From: Melastoma dodecandrum
Taxonomy: Eukaryota; Streptophyta; Magnoliopsida; Myrtales; Melastomataceae
Reading direction: 5' to 3'
NCBI GenBank assembly: GCA_029817715.1
Contig: JARUPY010000397.1
Location: 7,750,001 to 7,814,000, forward strand
DNA length: 64,000 nucleotides
Positions within the stretch are counted from its first letter, which is position 1. The number at the start of each line of letters is the position of its first letter. A program made the translations under genes and the position numbers. Below, piece by piece: positions 33,529 to 45,091 of the stretch. The notes under the pieces were generated by a model, which worked only from the letters and a program-made list of their open reading frames with translations, was not told where the DNA came from and did not search any database.

Positions 33529-34051
33529 ACTTTGAGAAGACCTTAGCTTGGGAAAGTGAGGAAAATAATGATGTTCTGTTTGGAATAGGGAATTTGATAT
33601 CCTGCAGAAAATGGTTCAAGGGTTGGTAATTAATAACCAACCTTTTCTTTCCTCTATTCTGTTCTGATCTCTTGTTAACATAGAATGCTTCACATGCCCA
33701 AGAAGAAGTTGAGTATTCGATTAACCCTTGTTGTAGAAGTTCCTTGCACTCCTCAGCAGCCTGTTTGGAATCTTCGGGTTGCATTCCTGGATGGCTTGCT
33801 TTGGTGGGATTAACATCCTCATTATGTTTGAAAGGGAGTCTAACAAAGAAATCTGTGTTAGTCCACAATGGAGTCGGGCATTTTGTCAGAAACTCTCGGT
33901 GATCTGAAGCAAATGATGGACGAAATAACTCTATTGCTCTTTCAACTGGCTGGGTTGAATAAATCCTGTTCTCATGTGTAAAAGGTTTAAAACTGGATTT
34001 ATGTCGTATTCCTGTTGCCAGTAATCGCAAATGTTGAAGCTGTTGGATCAA
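33467..34051 (-). pseudogene. Pararetrovirus RT fingers/palm start
   Basis: N-terminal part of RT: EYSTSSWACEAFYVNKRSEQ, RLVINYQPLNHFL and the first catalytic Asp in FSKFDLKSGFWQLGIHP. Immediately after this the sequence jumps to the thumb, and the YxDD box and its surroundings are absent. The shown start is TTG; the frame is continuous with 35887-34055 through a TGA at 34055-34057, so no independent start is needed. Confidence 0.85.
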
Positions 34052-34054
34052 GTC

Positions 34055-35887
34055 TCATCCTAGTACCAAATCTTTTCCTAGGAGGTCCGTAGCGACGACC
34101 TTGGCACGTATAGAGCAAGTAGGGAAGAGCATTATCTTTATGGGTTTAGTCCGGAGATATGTCTGGAAAGTTTTTCCAGATGCTGCCTTGTAAGTGTTGA
34201 GTTCTGGGACTAAAAGCTCTGCTGGAACCATGACTGGATTGATCATGCTTTCTGCTGCACCAGTGTCAATAAAAGCAATAGCTTGTACTGGTCGATGGTA
34301 CTTTGAAAAGTATATTTGTACCTTGACATGGGGCAGAATACTTGTAGTGGCTAAGAGTGGAACATGATGTTCTTGGGAATCTTGTGATTCAGGGGTTGTG
34401 GTTTGAATCACCAAGTTTGTGAAGGACTCGCAAGATGGAATTCTTCTAGTAGTGGTGTTGATATATGGCATTTGAGGGGGGTATTTGGTCACTGTAGTAA
34501 TAGTATAGATACTATGAGTATCGTCTTCCTTGGAAGAAGAGCTGAAATCGCTGAAAGCTTGAAATTGTGGCTGACTCTCTAGACAGCATATGGTTTGGGG
34601 AGATGGTTCATCATCAAGGGAGAAGATTGATTCAACATCATTATCTTGTAGGGAAATTCCAGTGACCTTCTCTAGCTGAGCCACAAACCTCTTTTGCTTC
34701 TTTGGACAGTCTTTAGCAAAGTGTCCTTGCTTGTTGCAGACAAAGCATTTAGAGGATTTTTTGTCTGGAGACCGTCGTTGTTTGAAGCGTAGATAGCGCT
34801 TTCTTCCTCCATGCGTCAATTTTTTGGAGAACCCTTTCTTGGTTATTCTGGGTTGATAGTGTTGGGTGGCTTTCTTGGATTTAAGCCGTCTTCCAAATCG
34901 TTTCTTCTTGGAGATCCGGCGTTCAGGGAAGCTTGGACAAGTGCATAAATCAGCTTTAGTACACTTAGTGAGATACCTGACTGGTTTGCAGGCATTATCT
35001 AGCCTTTTGTCATGTTTGAGGAATTCTCTGATGACCTCTCGTCGTTGACATAATTCTTTTATAGCAAAGTGAACTGCTTGAATGATTTGCCTAACAGTTA
35101 AGTCCATGACTTTTAAGTTCTTTGCTGTCAATTCCTTTTCCACCAATGAGGAGACGGGTTCTGTCAGGGAAGATAGGAAAACTGGTTTGAGGGCATTATT
35201 TGCACCAAGGTTGATAAAGAGTGTCACCATCCGTTTGAAGTGTCGGTTGATATCCTTCTTCCGATAGGAACAACATCTTCTGTTGAAGAATTCTTTCCGT
35301 TGATCATCAATCAGATTTTCTGGGCTTCCAATGAAATTTGTGTAGAGTTGAGTAAGAAAGTCTTGAAAAGGAAGGCTAATGAATTGTACTTGTATCTGTT
35401 CTGGTAATTGGTTCCACCATGTTTGTAGCATTCCGGTGAATCGGGCAGTTAATTCAGAAAGAATGTCTGCAGAGGATGGAACAGTTAGTCTCTTCTGTAG
35501 GCACCATGCATAGAAATCTTTAAATCTTTGAGGCCATTTGTCTAGTTCAAGGTCATCAAGGGTGAACTTTAAGGATCCTTGTTCCTTAAAAGTATGACGA
35601 TCTTGATTTTCATCTAAGGAATGATCAGAAGAGCTTTCAGGTTCATCTACATGTGGATTATTATCTGCCATGAGTATTTGTGGATCCTTGGAGAATACTG
35701 ATTCGAGGGAGGATTCGGAGATTGACTCATGAGAGCTTGATTCTTCTTCTGTGTCTTCTGAATCTGCAGAGGTTTGTGAAGAAACTGATTCTCCTGGAGT
35801 TTTTGTCAGAAACATGTATGGACTTTCATCTATGTGCTTATTGGTTTGATGCTCTGTGAACTGATGCTCCGTGAACTGATGTAACAT
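34055..35887 (-). pseudogene. Pararetrovirus coat protein and protease
   Basis: A Ser/Glu-rich acidic N-terminus leads to the capsid region (FKDFYAWCLQKRLTV..., RRCCSYRKKDINRHFKRMV), a basic stretch and a CCHC knuckle CFVCNKQGHFAKDC (residues ~380-393), the RNA-binding hallmark of caulimovirid coat proteins. The aspartic protease follows with the active site AIAFIDTGAAESMINP (~540-555). It is in the same frame as the preceding 776-codon ORF, only 29 codons after its TAG, so the two were one polyprotein. Confidence 0.85.
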
Positions 35888-35974
35888 ATCAGGTTCGCTT
35901 GGCCAGGATATGGAGCTGGCAATGGAAGAGTCACTACTGTATATGTAATGGTTTTGTTGAGAAGCGGGCTTTAA

Positions 35975-38287
35975 CTAATGCGGAATAGAAATCTGAGGGT
36001 TACTCAGCAATATGTCTTCTTTGATCAATAATTGCTGGGTTGGCATAGGAAGACTAGAAGATTCTGTAGGACTTGGAGAACGTTGTGGTCGAGAGGAACT
36101 GGAAAATTTTTTCTTTCCTGCTCTGATGTCGTCCTTTCTGCGTTCTTCCTTTTTCTGTTTTCGAACTATTTCTCTGATATCCGCAATATCTCTTTTCTCT
36201 GGGTTACCGAAGAGATTATGTAATTTAGCATGCTCTTGAAGAGGAGAATAAGAGCTAGGTCGTCCAAAGTTCATGAAATCTGATGCTTTGGAGATTGGGT
36301 TATCTTGGATTGCTTTGATCTGTCGTTTCAATTTAGCAATTTCTTCATCTGGATCTGACCTAAAATAAGACGGATATCTTCCTTGTTCAAAATTATCCAA
36401 GGTATGTAGGAGAACTCTCAGTACTTCATGTGTCTGATTTTGATGTTGATCCATTTTCTCTGAGAGCCGAGTATCTTGTTCATGAAAGCTTGATTCTACC
36501 TTTTCCAAATGATGTTCCACTCTTTGTACTCTTTTGCAAATGGTAGTGAGGGCAGTGTTTTGTGCAATGGCATTTTGGCTTTGCCAGTTGAGCACTGTTT
36601 CTGCAAGGCTGTTTTTCATTGGATGTCCGGCCTGATCTACTGCCGTAGGTATTGGTATCTTGGAAGCATACCTTACATTGTTGTGAGTAAATTCTTCAAG
36701 AGGCGGAAATCTCATATCTGTATCTGAGTGTTCTGGCTGCATCATCATGATTGGTGCATGGGTTTGGATTTTTTGTCCGTCATACGAAGTGTACAAAGCT
36801 TCTTGGGAGCAAGTGGTGATTGTAGCATAAGGCTCTGGCTGGGGAACTTTCTTCGTTGGTTCAGTAGCAGGTGATATTGGCTTATGGGAATTTTTCTTTT
36901 CCCATTTAAGGATTGGCTTATAGCAGGGAAGTACTGACTGTTTTGTTTTTAGTGGTCGCCTTGTATCCTTAGCCAAATCTGCCAAATATTGCCATGCCTG
37001 GTTGTGATGAGTAGCCACTGTCATGGACTGACCTTGTTTTGGCTGTTGATCCTCGTCATCACCGGAATCACTGTCTGAGTCTGGAAGATTTTTCCCTTTT
37101 TGGCAACTTCTTTTGCTCCTTCGGCTGGAATAATCAGGTTCCTCACAGTCATCGCAGTCGCAGTCTGCTGGGCATTTTCCCACATCCCAATAGCAGTGTT
37201 GTGACTGGGGGTCCCTAAAGAGAAAAGTCGGGTTTCCTCGACCATCAAAGGAATGAATAATCTTGTTAAGGGAGTCTGGTTTTTTCTTTTCAGGGACCGG
37301 TTGTACCATGAACATTGTAGGGAAAATAGGTGGTGTAGCTCGCTCCTTTTCTTGTGATCGATCAAACTTGATTGTCACAGATCCCTCTTTATTCCTTATG
37401 AACGTAGGAGATGTAGACTGGATTGGAGCAATGGGTGTAGTCTGCTTCTTGATCTGTTCATAATTTGTTACCCATCTTTCTGGGAGTAACTTCAAGAGTT
37501 CCTCTCGTGGAATCTGTCTTGGAATATGAATGCAGGTAGGAGCTCTTTGGTTGTGGTAATCTGCCACGATGAGCAAGGCATCATGCGAATCATTTGGCAT
37601 ACTTATATCCAGAGCATGGTTCTGGACTAGATACGCCATCTGATAATGGAGAGTAGCTTCGATGGATTCTGATTCCATAGTGGCGCCACAGAGCTGAAGT
37701 TGAACCTGCAAAGCTGACAAGACCTTTGGGTCTCCGAGGGACATGCAGAAGTTAGGGTACAGGGTTACAAAAACGGTTCCCGCATTTATTGTTGTTTCAA
37801 TTGTCCCAATAACGGCATGTTGATATTCCATGTATCTAGTGTCTAACAGGGCCATTCTTGCTGTAACGGGCAGTCCTTTTCGTCCATGATAAGTCAGGGC
37901 AAGTCTTGTGGCTCCAAAATGGAGATGTGTGTAACCTTTTTCTGTCCATTGTCCAGGGAATTCTGTAGGCAATTGTAAGGAAACAAATTGTTCCTTCTGA
38001 GTCCCCAAAATAGGATGTTGACTGAATTTGCTTGTCTGGACATATTCAAGGGCGGATGATGCAGGTTGTCTGATTAGTGTCCTTATTCGTCTGATTGGTC
38101 CTGCGGATGGTTTATGAAAGGCAGTGTATGGACTAAGCAAGGGGAGCTTAGTATTAACCACTTGATTAGTGTCACAGTCCTCATGAGAAATTTCATATAG
38201 TGATTCAATGCTAGAAGTAGATTTGCGAAAAGAAGAACTTGGCTCACGGGAGACAGGGGCGTTTAAGACAATAGGAGTGTTTTCCAT
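35975..38287 (-). pseudogene. Pararetrovirus movement-protein part of polyprotein
   Basis: First ATG of the frame is at 38287 (MENTPIVLNAP); the upstream TTG at 38305 is not needed. Residues ~90-230 form the 30K-superfamily movement-protein domain (HLHFGATRLALTYHGRKGLP, MALLDTRYMEYQHAVIG, LYPNFCMSLGDPKVLSALQV), which helps virus pass through plasmodesmata. A long disordered part with Cys/Asp-rich CPADCDCDDCEE follows, then a probable coiled coil (~595-645) and a basic Ser/Pro tail. It ends at TAG (35975-35977), where C-to-T change of CAG is a simple origin. The 29 codons after it stay open into the coat protein. Confidence 0.85.
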
Positions 38288-38333
38288 GAGTATGAATGAG
38301 GGCAATAACGGCAGGCAGGGGCATTAGTTTCTA

Positions 38334-38349
38334 TCTCTCTCTCTCTCTG
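38334..38349. repeat. CT microsatellite
   Basis: A short (CT)n run of about 8 units in the leader of the pararetrovirus between the PBS and the first ATG. Confidence 0.9.
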
Positions 38350-38381
38350 AATAGAAGGAAGAAAACTTTACAGGGGAACGT

Positions 38382-38395
38382 GGCTCTGATATCAA
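38382..38395 (-). other. Pararetrovirus tRNA-Met primer site
   Basis: The minus strand reads TTGATATCAGAGCC, one base from the TGGTATCAGAGCC primer site used by plant pararetroviruses, about 95 bp upstream of the ATG at 38287. A TATATAAAAG word on the minus strand lies at about 38443-38452, and the integrated copy probably ends close by. Confidence 0.75.
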
Positions 38396-38455
38396 TTACA
38401 TAAGTAACTTGCCGTTTCTCTAACTTTTACTCACAAATTACTTTTATATAAGAAA

Positions 38456-39285
38456 AGGGTAAAATAACATATGAAATATATTAAATGGGGCCAATTTTTT
38501 CGAAGACAAGCAAATATAATTTTTTTTAATTGGACTAATCGTCTCGGACATAATTGGACGACTGAAATACTACTGGGAAACGCATTAATTCGATCACATA
38601 GACGGATGACATTTAGTTAATTAAAAATAATAAAAAAGTTGATTTGACAAGTGATATAAAATACAATTAGGAAAACTCACAAATATGAATTCCGCTCCCA
38701 TAAAATTTAGTATTACTAACGTTGTTCAAAATTGTACAAAAAAATTTCAAAATAAATTAAGGATTTTTCCTATATTGTGTAAAACGACAAACAATTCATA
38801 ATGATTTTAGGAAAAGAAACAATTTAAGGGTGAGGTTTGGTTTATGGAAATTTTCAACCCATTCCGTTTATATGAAAAGAATAAGTTTTTCAATTAATTG
38901 TTTTTGTATTTTCAAAATAGAAAATGTATTTCGTAGATTATTTCAATTTTTAAAAGAACATAAAATTAAAAAAAAATGATTTTTTTGTAGTAATCTACTA
39001 AAATAAAAAGATATCGAAATAATAACAAAGGTAACGCCAAATTTTGTTTATTGTTCACCTATATAATTTTTAAGTCTGTTTTAATTTTGTTGCTGGTTGA
39101 CAAAAATATGTATAAAATTTAATTTGATTTTTTTATATTTGAACTAATGATAGTTAATTGGAAATTACATACCCACACAACAATAAGTGCTGCAGAAACA
39201 TATAAAAACAACTTTTTTCAAAATAAAAATAAAAGGAAAAACAAAAAAAAATGGAGAAAACAATTTATTTGAGTTTTTATTATTT
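38456..39285. other. AT-rich spacer
   Basis: About 830 bp of very AT-rich DNA with poly-A/poly-T runs. No coding or structural feature found. Confidence 0.5.
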
Positions 39286-39652
39286 AATAATGTCAGTCCA
39301 TAAAATAATTTGTAAAATAGGTTGGACAAACTTAAAATTCGTAGACTAATGCCACTAACTCGAAGTTTAATTTTCAGAGAACTCTGACATATAAACTTAG
39401 AGTTTCAATATCCCAAAATTGAACTCTGAGTTCTAGAATTAGACTTCATTTGATATGTCATGTTCCTTGGACTTTAGACAAGGCAAATTTTGAGTTTAAT
39501 GCTTGGAGTTCACTTTTTGAGAATTAGTTTTCTTAATTTAATGCTTGGAAAACTAAACTCTGAATTACAAACTCTTAATTAGTGTCATTAATTTTCGAAT
39601 TTTAAGTTTAATCGATTTATTTAACATATTACTTTGTGGACTAATGATACTG
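39286..39652. mobile_element. MITE-like imperfect inverted repeat
   Basis: The left arm (about 39286-39380) and the reverse complement of the right arm (about 39558-39652) share AGTCCA, AAACTTAAAATTCG, TAATG.CACTAA and an AGTTT...TTCAGAG end. Total length is about 367 bp with a central loop near 39400-39540 that also contains CTCTGA/TCAGAG words. Size, AT content and lack of an ORF suit a MITE or foldback element. Family and target duplication were not determined. Confidence 0.5.
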
Positions 39653-39828
39653 AGGAACAATCCTATTGTATTTCTAGGTAGAAAAGTCAAAAGACGTGCG
39701 GACACTGTTTTCACGGAGAAAATTGAGAAATTGTTTCCTCTTGATTTGGAAGCGACTAACGGTACATGCACGTAACCGTTACGTACTTTTACTAAATTCG
39801 CCTTTTTTTGTAAACTTTATTAAAACAA

Positions 39829-40490
39829 CACTTTTTCTAGTAAAATGCACAACAAAATTAGTAAAAAATTTAGTAAAGTTTTCTAATTTCTCACTCTTCA
39901 CGTTTTGTAAATTTTACTAATTTACATTTAGTAATTCAACCCAGTAATTTATAAATTAGTTTTAGTATTTTTTTTTTACTAAAAAGATCGGAGAAATCAT
40001 CCTATTTTAAGTAACTTTTACGAAAAAGTTACTGTTCAACTTTAGTAAATGTTTACGAAATTTTTTAGTAATATTACCATTCGATTTACTACTTGTGTTT
40101 TAGTAATTTTTACTAAGAAATTATTGTTAATTTTTTAGTAAAAAGTACTAATCTTGCTTGGTAAAAGTTCAAAGTTTAGTAAATGGTTCGATGGGCTTTT
40201 AACTAAAATTAGTAATATTTTACTAATTTTTTTTGAAAATTAGTAAAACACTGTTTAACTTAGTAAAACTGTTTGGAAATTACTAAAAATGAATATGAGT
40301 TTCGTAATTTTGTACTGATTTCTGCGTGGAATTTTAATAAAATTTGGTAAAGTATTACAAAACATTTTAGTAATTTATTAATCCGAACAGTAAATCTCGA
40401 ACCTAATTACTAACCTGTGGTCATTGTGAAATGACGAATTTGCCCTCGGTTCCAAATTACAAAATATATTACAAACCTAATTACTAATCT
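39829..40490 (+). repeat. MULE left terminal inverted repeat
   Basis: Matches the reverse complement of 47791-48441 over about 650 bp with frequent substitutions. Very AT-rich outside; the inner end (CATTGTGAAATGACGAATTT, near 40421) is the best conserved. Dominated by TTTAGTAA/TTACTAAA words. Confidence 0.85.
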
Positions 40491-41033
40491 TGTGCTTGGT
40501 TCTATCGTGCCATCTGATCCACCTTCCTCCTCCCGTCGTGTCCGTCGTCCATCCCCTCCGACCCCCCTTCCTCTTCCTGTCATCTCCGTAGGCGACCCCT
40601 TACCGGTTGACATAATGACATCACGTACGATCCCCTTTTTATTCATCGTCTTCCTTTTGCTGCCCAGGAACCCACAACCCTAAATCGTGTTCCTTTTACC
40701 GGCCGAGAACCCAACCCTAAATCGTCTCCTCCGATCGACTCAAAGTTACGATTATTGGGTTTAGTCCTGTGCATGGTCTACTGGAGTTGGGTTTAGGTCT
40801 CTGGTACTAGGTAAATCCCTCGTGTCAAGTCTTACTCATCCTACCCAAGATCCCACGAACCCTAGTTTCTCTCCTCCGATCCACTGTATATTGTTAGGAT
40901 TTGGTTTTGGGTTTCTGTATGGGTATGGGATGGTTTGGCTTTGGGTAGATGGTGGTCAGTGGATTAGGCTTCTCAGTTTATAGATTGTAGTGTAAGTTTT
41001 GATGGTGTCAGTTATTTATTTGTTGATGTATGC
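40491..41033 (+). other. MULE subterminal leader of the Ulp1-like gene
   Basis: Composition changes sharply to C/T-rich (CCTTCCTCCTCCCGTCGTGT near 40521), unlike the AT-rich TIR. CCCTAAATCGT occurs twice (40678, 40713). This looks like a promoter and 5'UTR, perhaps of captured host origin. Confidence 0.4.
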
Positions 41034-44000
41034 AGAGATTGAACGAGATTTCGATATTGGTTGTGGAAACGACGTAGACGCAGGTATAAGAGGCAATTCA
41101 CTTGATACTTCGATAACGAAAAAGTCTACGGCAGTCGGTGAAGATCAGACAGACGCATGTACAGGAGGCAATACACCCGGTACTTCAAAAAAGAAAAAGT
41201 CTAAGGCCGTTCGTGTACGAATAGGTAAATAGCACAACCTTCTTTCAGTAATTGTAATAGTTGGATTGAGCTTCATGTGGTTGTATTGTTACAGGATTAC
41301 CTTTATACTCGGTATAGTCTGAAGAAGCTATTTTCAGTCCTCAACACATTCAACGAGGTGAAGAGGTCAGCCCTGAGAGACCTAGGATTTGATGGTCTGC
41401 TTCATTTGTCAAGTTGGCATGTGAATCACAACGCCTTGAAGTTTTGTTTAAGGTTGTTCGATCCAGTGAAGAGGGTCTTGTTAATCGATGGTGTTGAACA
41501 ACCCTTGCTGTCTATTGATGTTGAGGCCTTAATCGGCGTACCAGCTACCAAAGTGGGTGTCCGGTCAGAGCTAAAGGATCACCTCAAAAAAGGAAAGATT
41601 TGTCTAAAATCTGTTGAGGATCAGCTGCAATCAAGAGATGTTCCCGACGAGTTGTGGAGAGTGGAGGTTGTAATTTTCATCATAGGCTGCTACTTGTGCC
41701 CAACAATAGCGTTCGATATCGACAAGGAGTATCTCCTTGCCACCCGAGATGTAGAGGCAAGATGCAAATTTGATTGGCAACTCATGTGGTTGATAATTTG
41801 TGTACCCAAGTGAAGGCATTCCAAGGACATGAAGCGAAGTACATCGGTGGTTGCGTGCATCTACTTCAGGTGAGAATTTTTAATATACTCTTGGTTAATA
41901 TTATTTAATGAGAGATGTTACTACTGTTATCATTCCTTGTTCTTGTAACCAGTGCAGTTGGTTGTGTCAAATGCAGTTATTCTACGCTTTTAAAAGTTCT
42001 AAGGCAAACGCTACGTTATCAAGGAGCAATAGGTCCACACCACTTTGTCGAGATTGGGATGACGATCGTCTCAAATCCCTTTTCAAAGTAACAAGTGCGG
42101 AGGCTGCGGATATTGTAAGTATGGTACAAGTTATTATGCACATGGAACGACAAGTAACTAAAAAGTTTTGACAACATGTTCTTCAATGTGTTGTTTAATG
42201 TTCTTCATTCCATTAACAGGAAGCCGACGAATTCGAAATGGTTGCAAATGATGAAGGCGACTGTGCGTACGAGTCCGACTAGATGCAAATCGTGATGCGT
42301 CGGTTGAAGGTAATTTGAAATCATCGCTTCGGACTATAACTGTTTATAATTTACATATCACATAGGTCAAAAATTTATCAATTTAACCATTCCTCGCATG
42401 ACCAAACTGTTGAATTTTCGGTAAGAAGACTCCAAGCCAGTAATGAGCGCATCCTGCATAAATTGTCCACTGTACTCACCGAAGTTCGACAACTGAGAGC
42501 TGAAGAACGTCTTCCGATGAACCAACCCGACTGCAAACCGACCCAGGAATATGATATGACTGATATGGACGTAGATCATGGCGAAGGAGGAGTTCAGTTA
42601 AAAGTTGATCCACTGAAAGGGTCTGGCAATGTCCCGCAGTCTGCCTCTCCACCTGTTGAACCCAGTCATCCGCCCATTGGGTTGAAGAAACCTGTCTATG
42701 ATGTGGGGTCCACCATGGTCTCTGAAAGAAGCATCGTGCCGTTTGATCCTACTCAACAACGACAGCCACTTCCGGAGGGTAGTGATGATTATTCGCATCC
42801 TCGTGAGTTACAACTGGCTCGAGCTCTTAACAAGATTGGCGCATTCGTTAGCGCGACTGATGGTCATACAACAAATGCTGAGAGTGAATCTGAATTCGAA
42901 ACGACTAAGTATGAGGAAGGTGTCGCGTCTTTACTGATGCGGAATAAAGGAAAGGAGAAGATTGGAGAACGAGTTGCAGTTCAAGATGAAGAGGAAGTTG
43001 TTCCCACAGCTAAAGGAAAGGAGAAGATTGGAGATCTAGTTGCAGTTCAAGAGGAAGAGAAAGTTGTTCCCACAGATAAAGGGAAGGAGAAGATTGGAGA
43101 AGAAGCTGAAGTTGAAATGAAGGTGAATCATGTCGGATTTTATAATTAACTATGCAAAATCTTTTTAACAGTAATATTAATCTGCTCATCCAGGAAAGCG
43201 GATCGTCTACGACAAATGTTTTGAACACAAGGCAGGTTTAGATGCGTCGTACGTCAGGGAGGAAGCCCTCCTCCTTCAAGACCTCCCCATTTGTACTACC
43301 AAAGCCAGTAACGCGAACAAAGAAGCGTCTTCGCACAAATATACCTGAGGTATAACAACGCGGCACTATTGAATGGAAACATCAATCGTCGATCAAGATC
43401 ATTCAGTCTGCTATGTTCATCTATGAAGAATTATAGATGTTGTAATTTTTCGTTTATAGGCACTTCAGAATATCATTCCAGGGGATATCACCGTAAGTGA
43501 GCTGAAAGCGTTTACGCCGGCTCAATGGAATATCCTAAAGTATGCCTGGAATGAGGAGCAGGATCATAGGTTAGTGTCGTAGTCCTAGGCCTTTATGTTT
43601 TGGAATGTTACTTTACTTTGACCTTTCGGGTATGTAACTTTGATTGTTCCTTTATTATGCAGTGAATGTCTTTGTATGACGAAATCCGCCAACGTTAATA
43701 GGCATGCTATGCTGTCTCTCAAACCTAATAGATGGATAGACAATGATGTAAGAATTTCTTTCAACTCAACCAACATATGCGACTTAATGCATTTCAGTAT
43801 ATATGGTCAACGATGATGCATATCATAGACTTCCATGCCGTGATGCTACAGAGCTGCGTGGATTCAGAGAAGAAAAAGATTTGGTACCTTACAAGTTGGT
43901 TAGGGTTTAGTTTGTCAAGCATCATCGATTGATTTATAAATGTCATGGGTAATTTTTTAATGACCATAAACGCAACCACCAAAATCTTGCTGCAAACCAG

Positions 44001-44906
44001 TACAGTGTTGCCAACATGCCCGTGATCTCAAAAGCGGATGTCGCTTCCCTATATTCGCACTATAAGTCACATATTGGGAAGAATCATGAAGTGCAATGGG
44101 TAAGCACTCATCAAGTTGTTCCAACTAATTTTACTAAAGTGTAGATCAAAATTAGTTAGCCTATACATAAATACCTGGCCTATGACTTGTGTATGTTTTA
44201 CTAAAAGCTTGGTACATTGAATGCATATTTATATTCCGGTGTGTGTATCGAAGTCCTATTGGACTTTACAAATCATATCATTCAGGACATCTAAAGTGTT
44301 AATAATGGATACACTTAACAACAAACTGAGCAACTTGCGTAGGAGGGCAAACCTTCATCCTCGTGTTGTGAAGCTTGTGAGAGTGATCATGGAAGAGAAT
44401 AAAGTGAAATCAAAGATTTTCGTCGATCAAATTCCCGACATCTGCTCGTGGAATATAACATACCCGAAGAATGTCCCCAACCAAATGGCCGTCAGAAATG
44501 AGTACGTCCAAATTCCATAAAATTCGTCTTATTAAGGAAAAATACTTAGAGATATCCTCGTATGATTTGGTGTTATGCAGTGCCGACTGTGAAGTATATG
44601 GGATGAAGTCCATGTCCATGCCTGAACCCTTGGAAGGGGTTGAGAAAGTGGTATGTTCTAGTTTCAGAATAGTTTAATCATTTATGACTTGATGAATGCC
44701 AAATGAATACATGACTAACACGACTACCCTTTGAATCTTAGATTGTAGGTGTTGTTGATAGGTTGAAGCTTGTGATAAGCCTTATTAAGTTGTATGGAAA
44801 TGAAATTAGGAAAGTTATTTATCAAAGGGTCAAGGATGATGGAGAAGCCAAGAGGAAAAGACTGGACGATAGTGATGAGACTAACTCTGTGGCTGCAATT
44901 CCCTAG
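41034..44906 (+). pseudogene. MULE Ulp1-like cysteine protease gene, spliced
   Basis: A multi-exon gene with at least eight exons. Exon pieces: acidic/Lys N-terminus (41034-41224), the FDGLLHLSSWHVNHNALKFC plus SIDVEALIGVP plant-transposon domain (41295-41813), DWDDDRLKSLFKVT (42047-42112), an acidic linker (42463-43130), ELKAFTPAQWNILKYAWN (43500-43568), RHAMLSLKPNRWIDND (43700-43748) and the C48 core HIYIPVCVSKSYWTLQII (44224 onward). D in LIMDTL is present. Splicing at 44501/44580 joins MAVRN to DADCEVYGMK, giving the Gln and Cys. The catalytic His (normally H in HW) is Tyr. The ORF closes at TAG 44904-44906. SUMO/deSUMO-type activity is therefore unlikely. Some exon joins near 41224/41295 are out of frame. 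Confidence 0.7.
42946..43131 (+). repeat. 66-bp (22-residue) coding tandem repeat
   Basis: AAAGGAAAGGAGAAGATTGG-like starts at 42946, 43012 and 43078, period 66 bp, encode KGKEKIG followed by ERVAVQDEEEVVPTA-like text. Two full units and a partial third lie in the acidic linker of the Ulp1-like gene. Confidence 0.92.
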
Positions 44907-45091
44907 CATATAGAGACCTTGATAAGATACTGGTTTCCAATAGTGAAACTAATTTTGTGGTACATATTCCCCAGATCATTCCAAAGGACCCTTTTTGCAT
45001 TACTGCCTGGAAAAGTATGACTTTTGTAATGTAGTGCATTAACAGGTGGATGTACAAGGAAGTGATCCTGAATTGCTGACCTTGTTAAGAC

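Larger units (their letters stand above)
31560..38456 (-). mobile_element. Endogenous pararetrovirus (Caulimoviridae, florendovirus/petuvirus-like)
   Basis: An integrated, inactive plant pararetrovirus copy on the minus strand. The order movement protein, coat protein with CCHC knuckle, aspartic protease, RT, RNase H, in what was one continuous frame, and the lack of an integrase separate it from LTR retrotransposons and point to the florendovirus/petuvirus group. There are no LTRs. A tRNA-Met-type site (38382-38395) precedes the first ORF and a promoter-like region (31586-31696) follows the last. Three in-frame stops (about 35975, 34055 and 32893) and a frameshifting deletion near 33490 that removes the RT centre make it non-functional. 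Genus assignment is inference from organisation. Confidence 0.85.
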
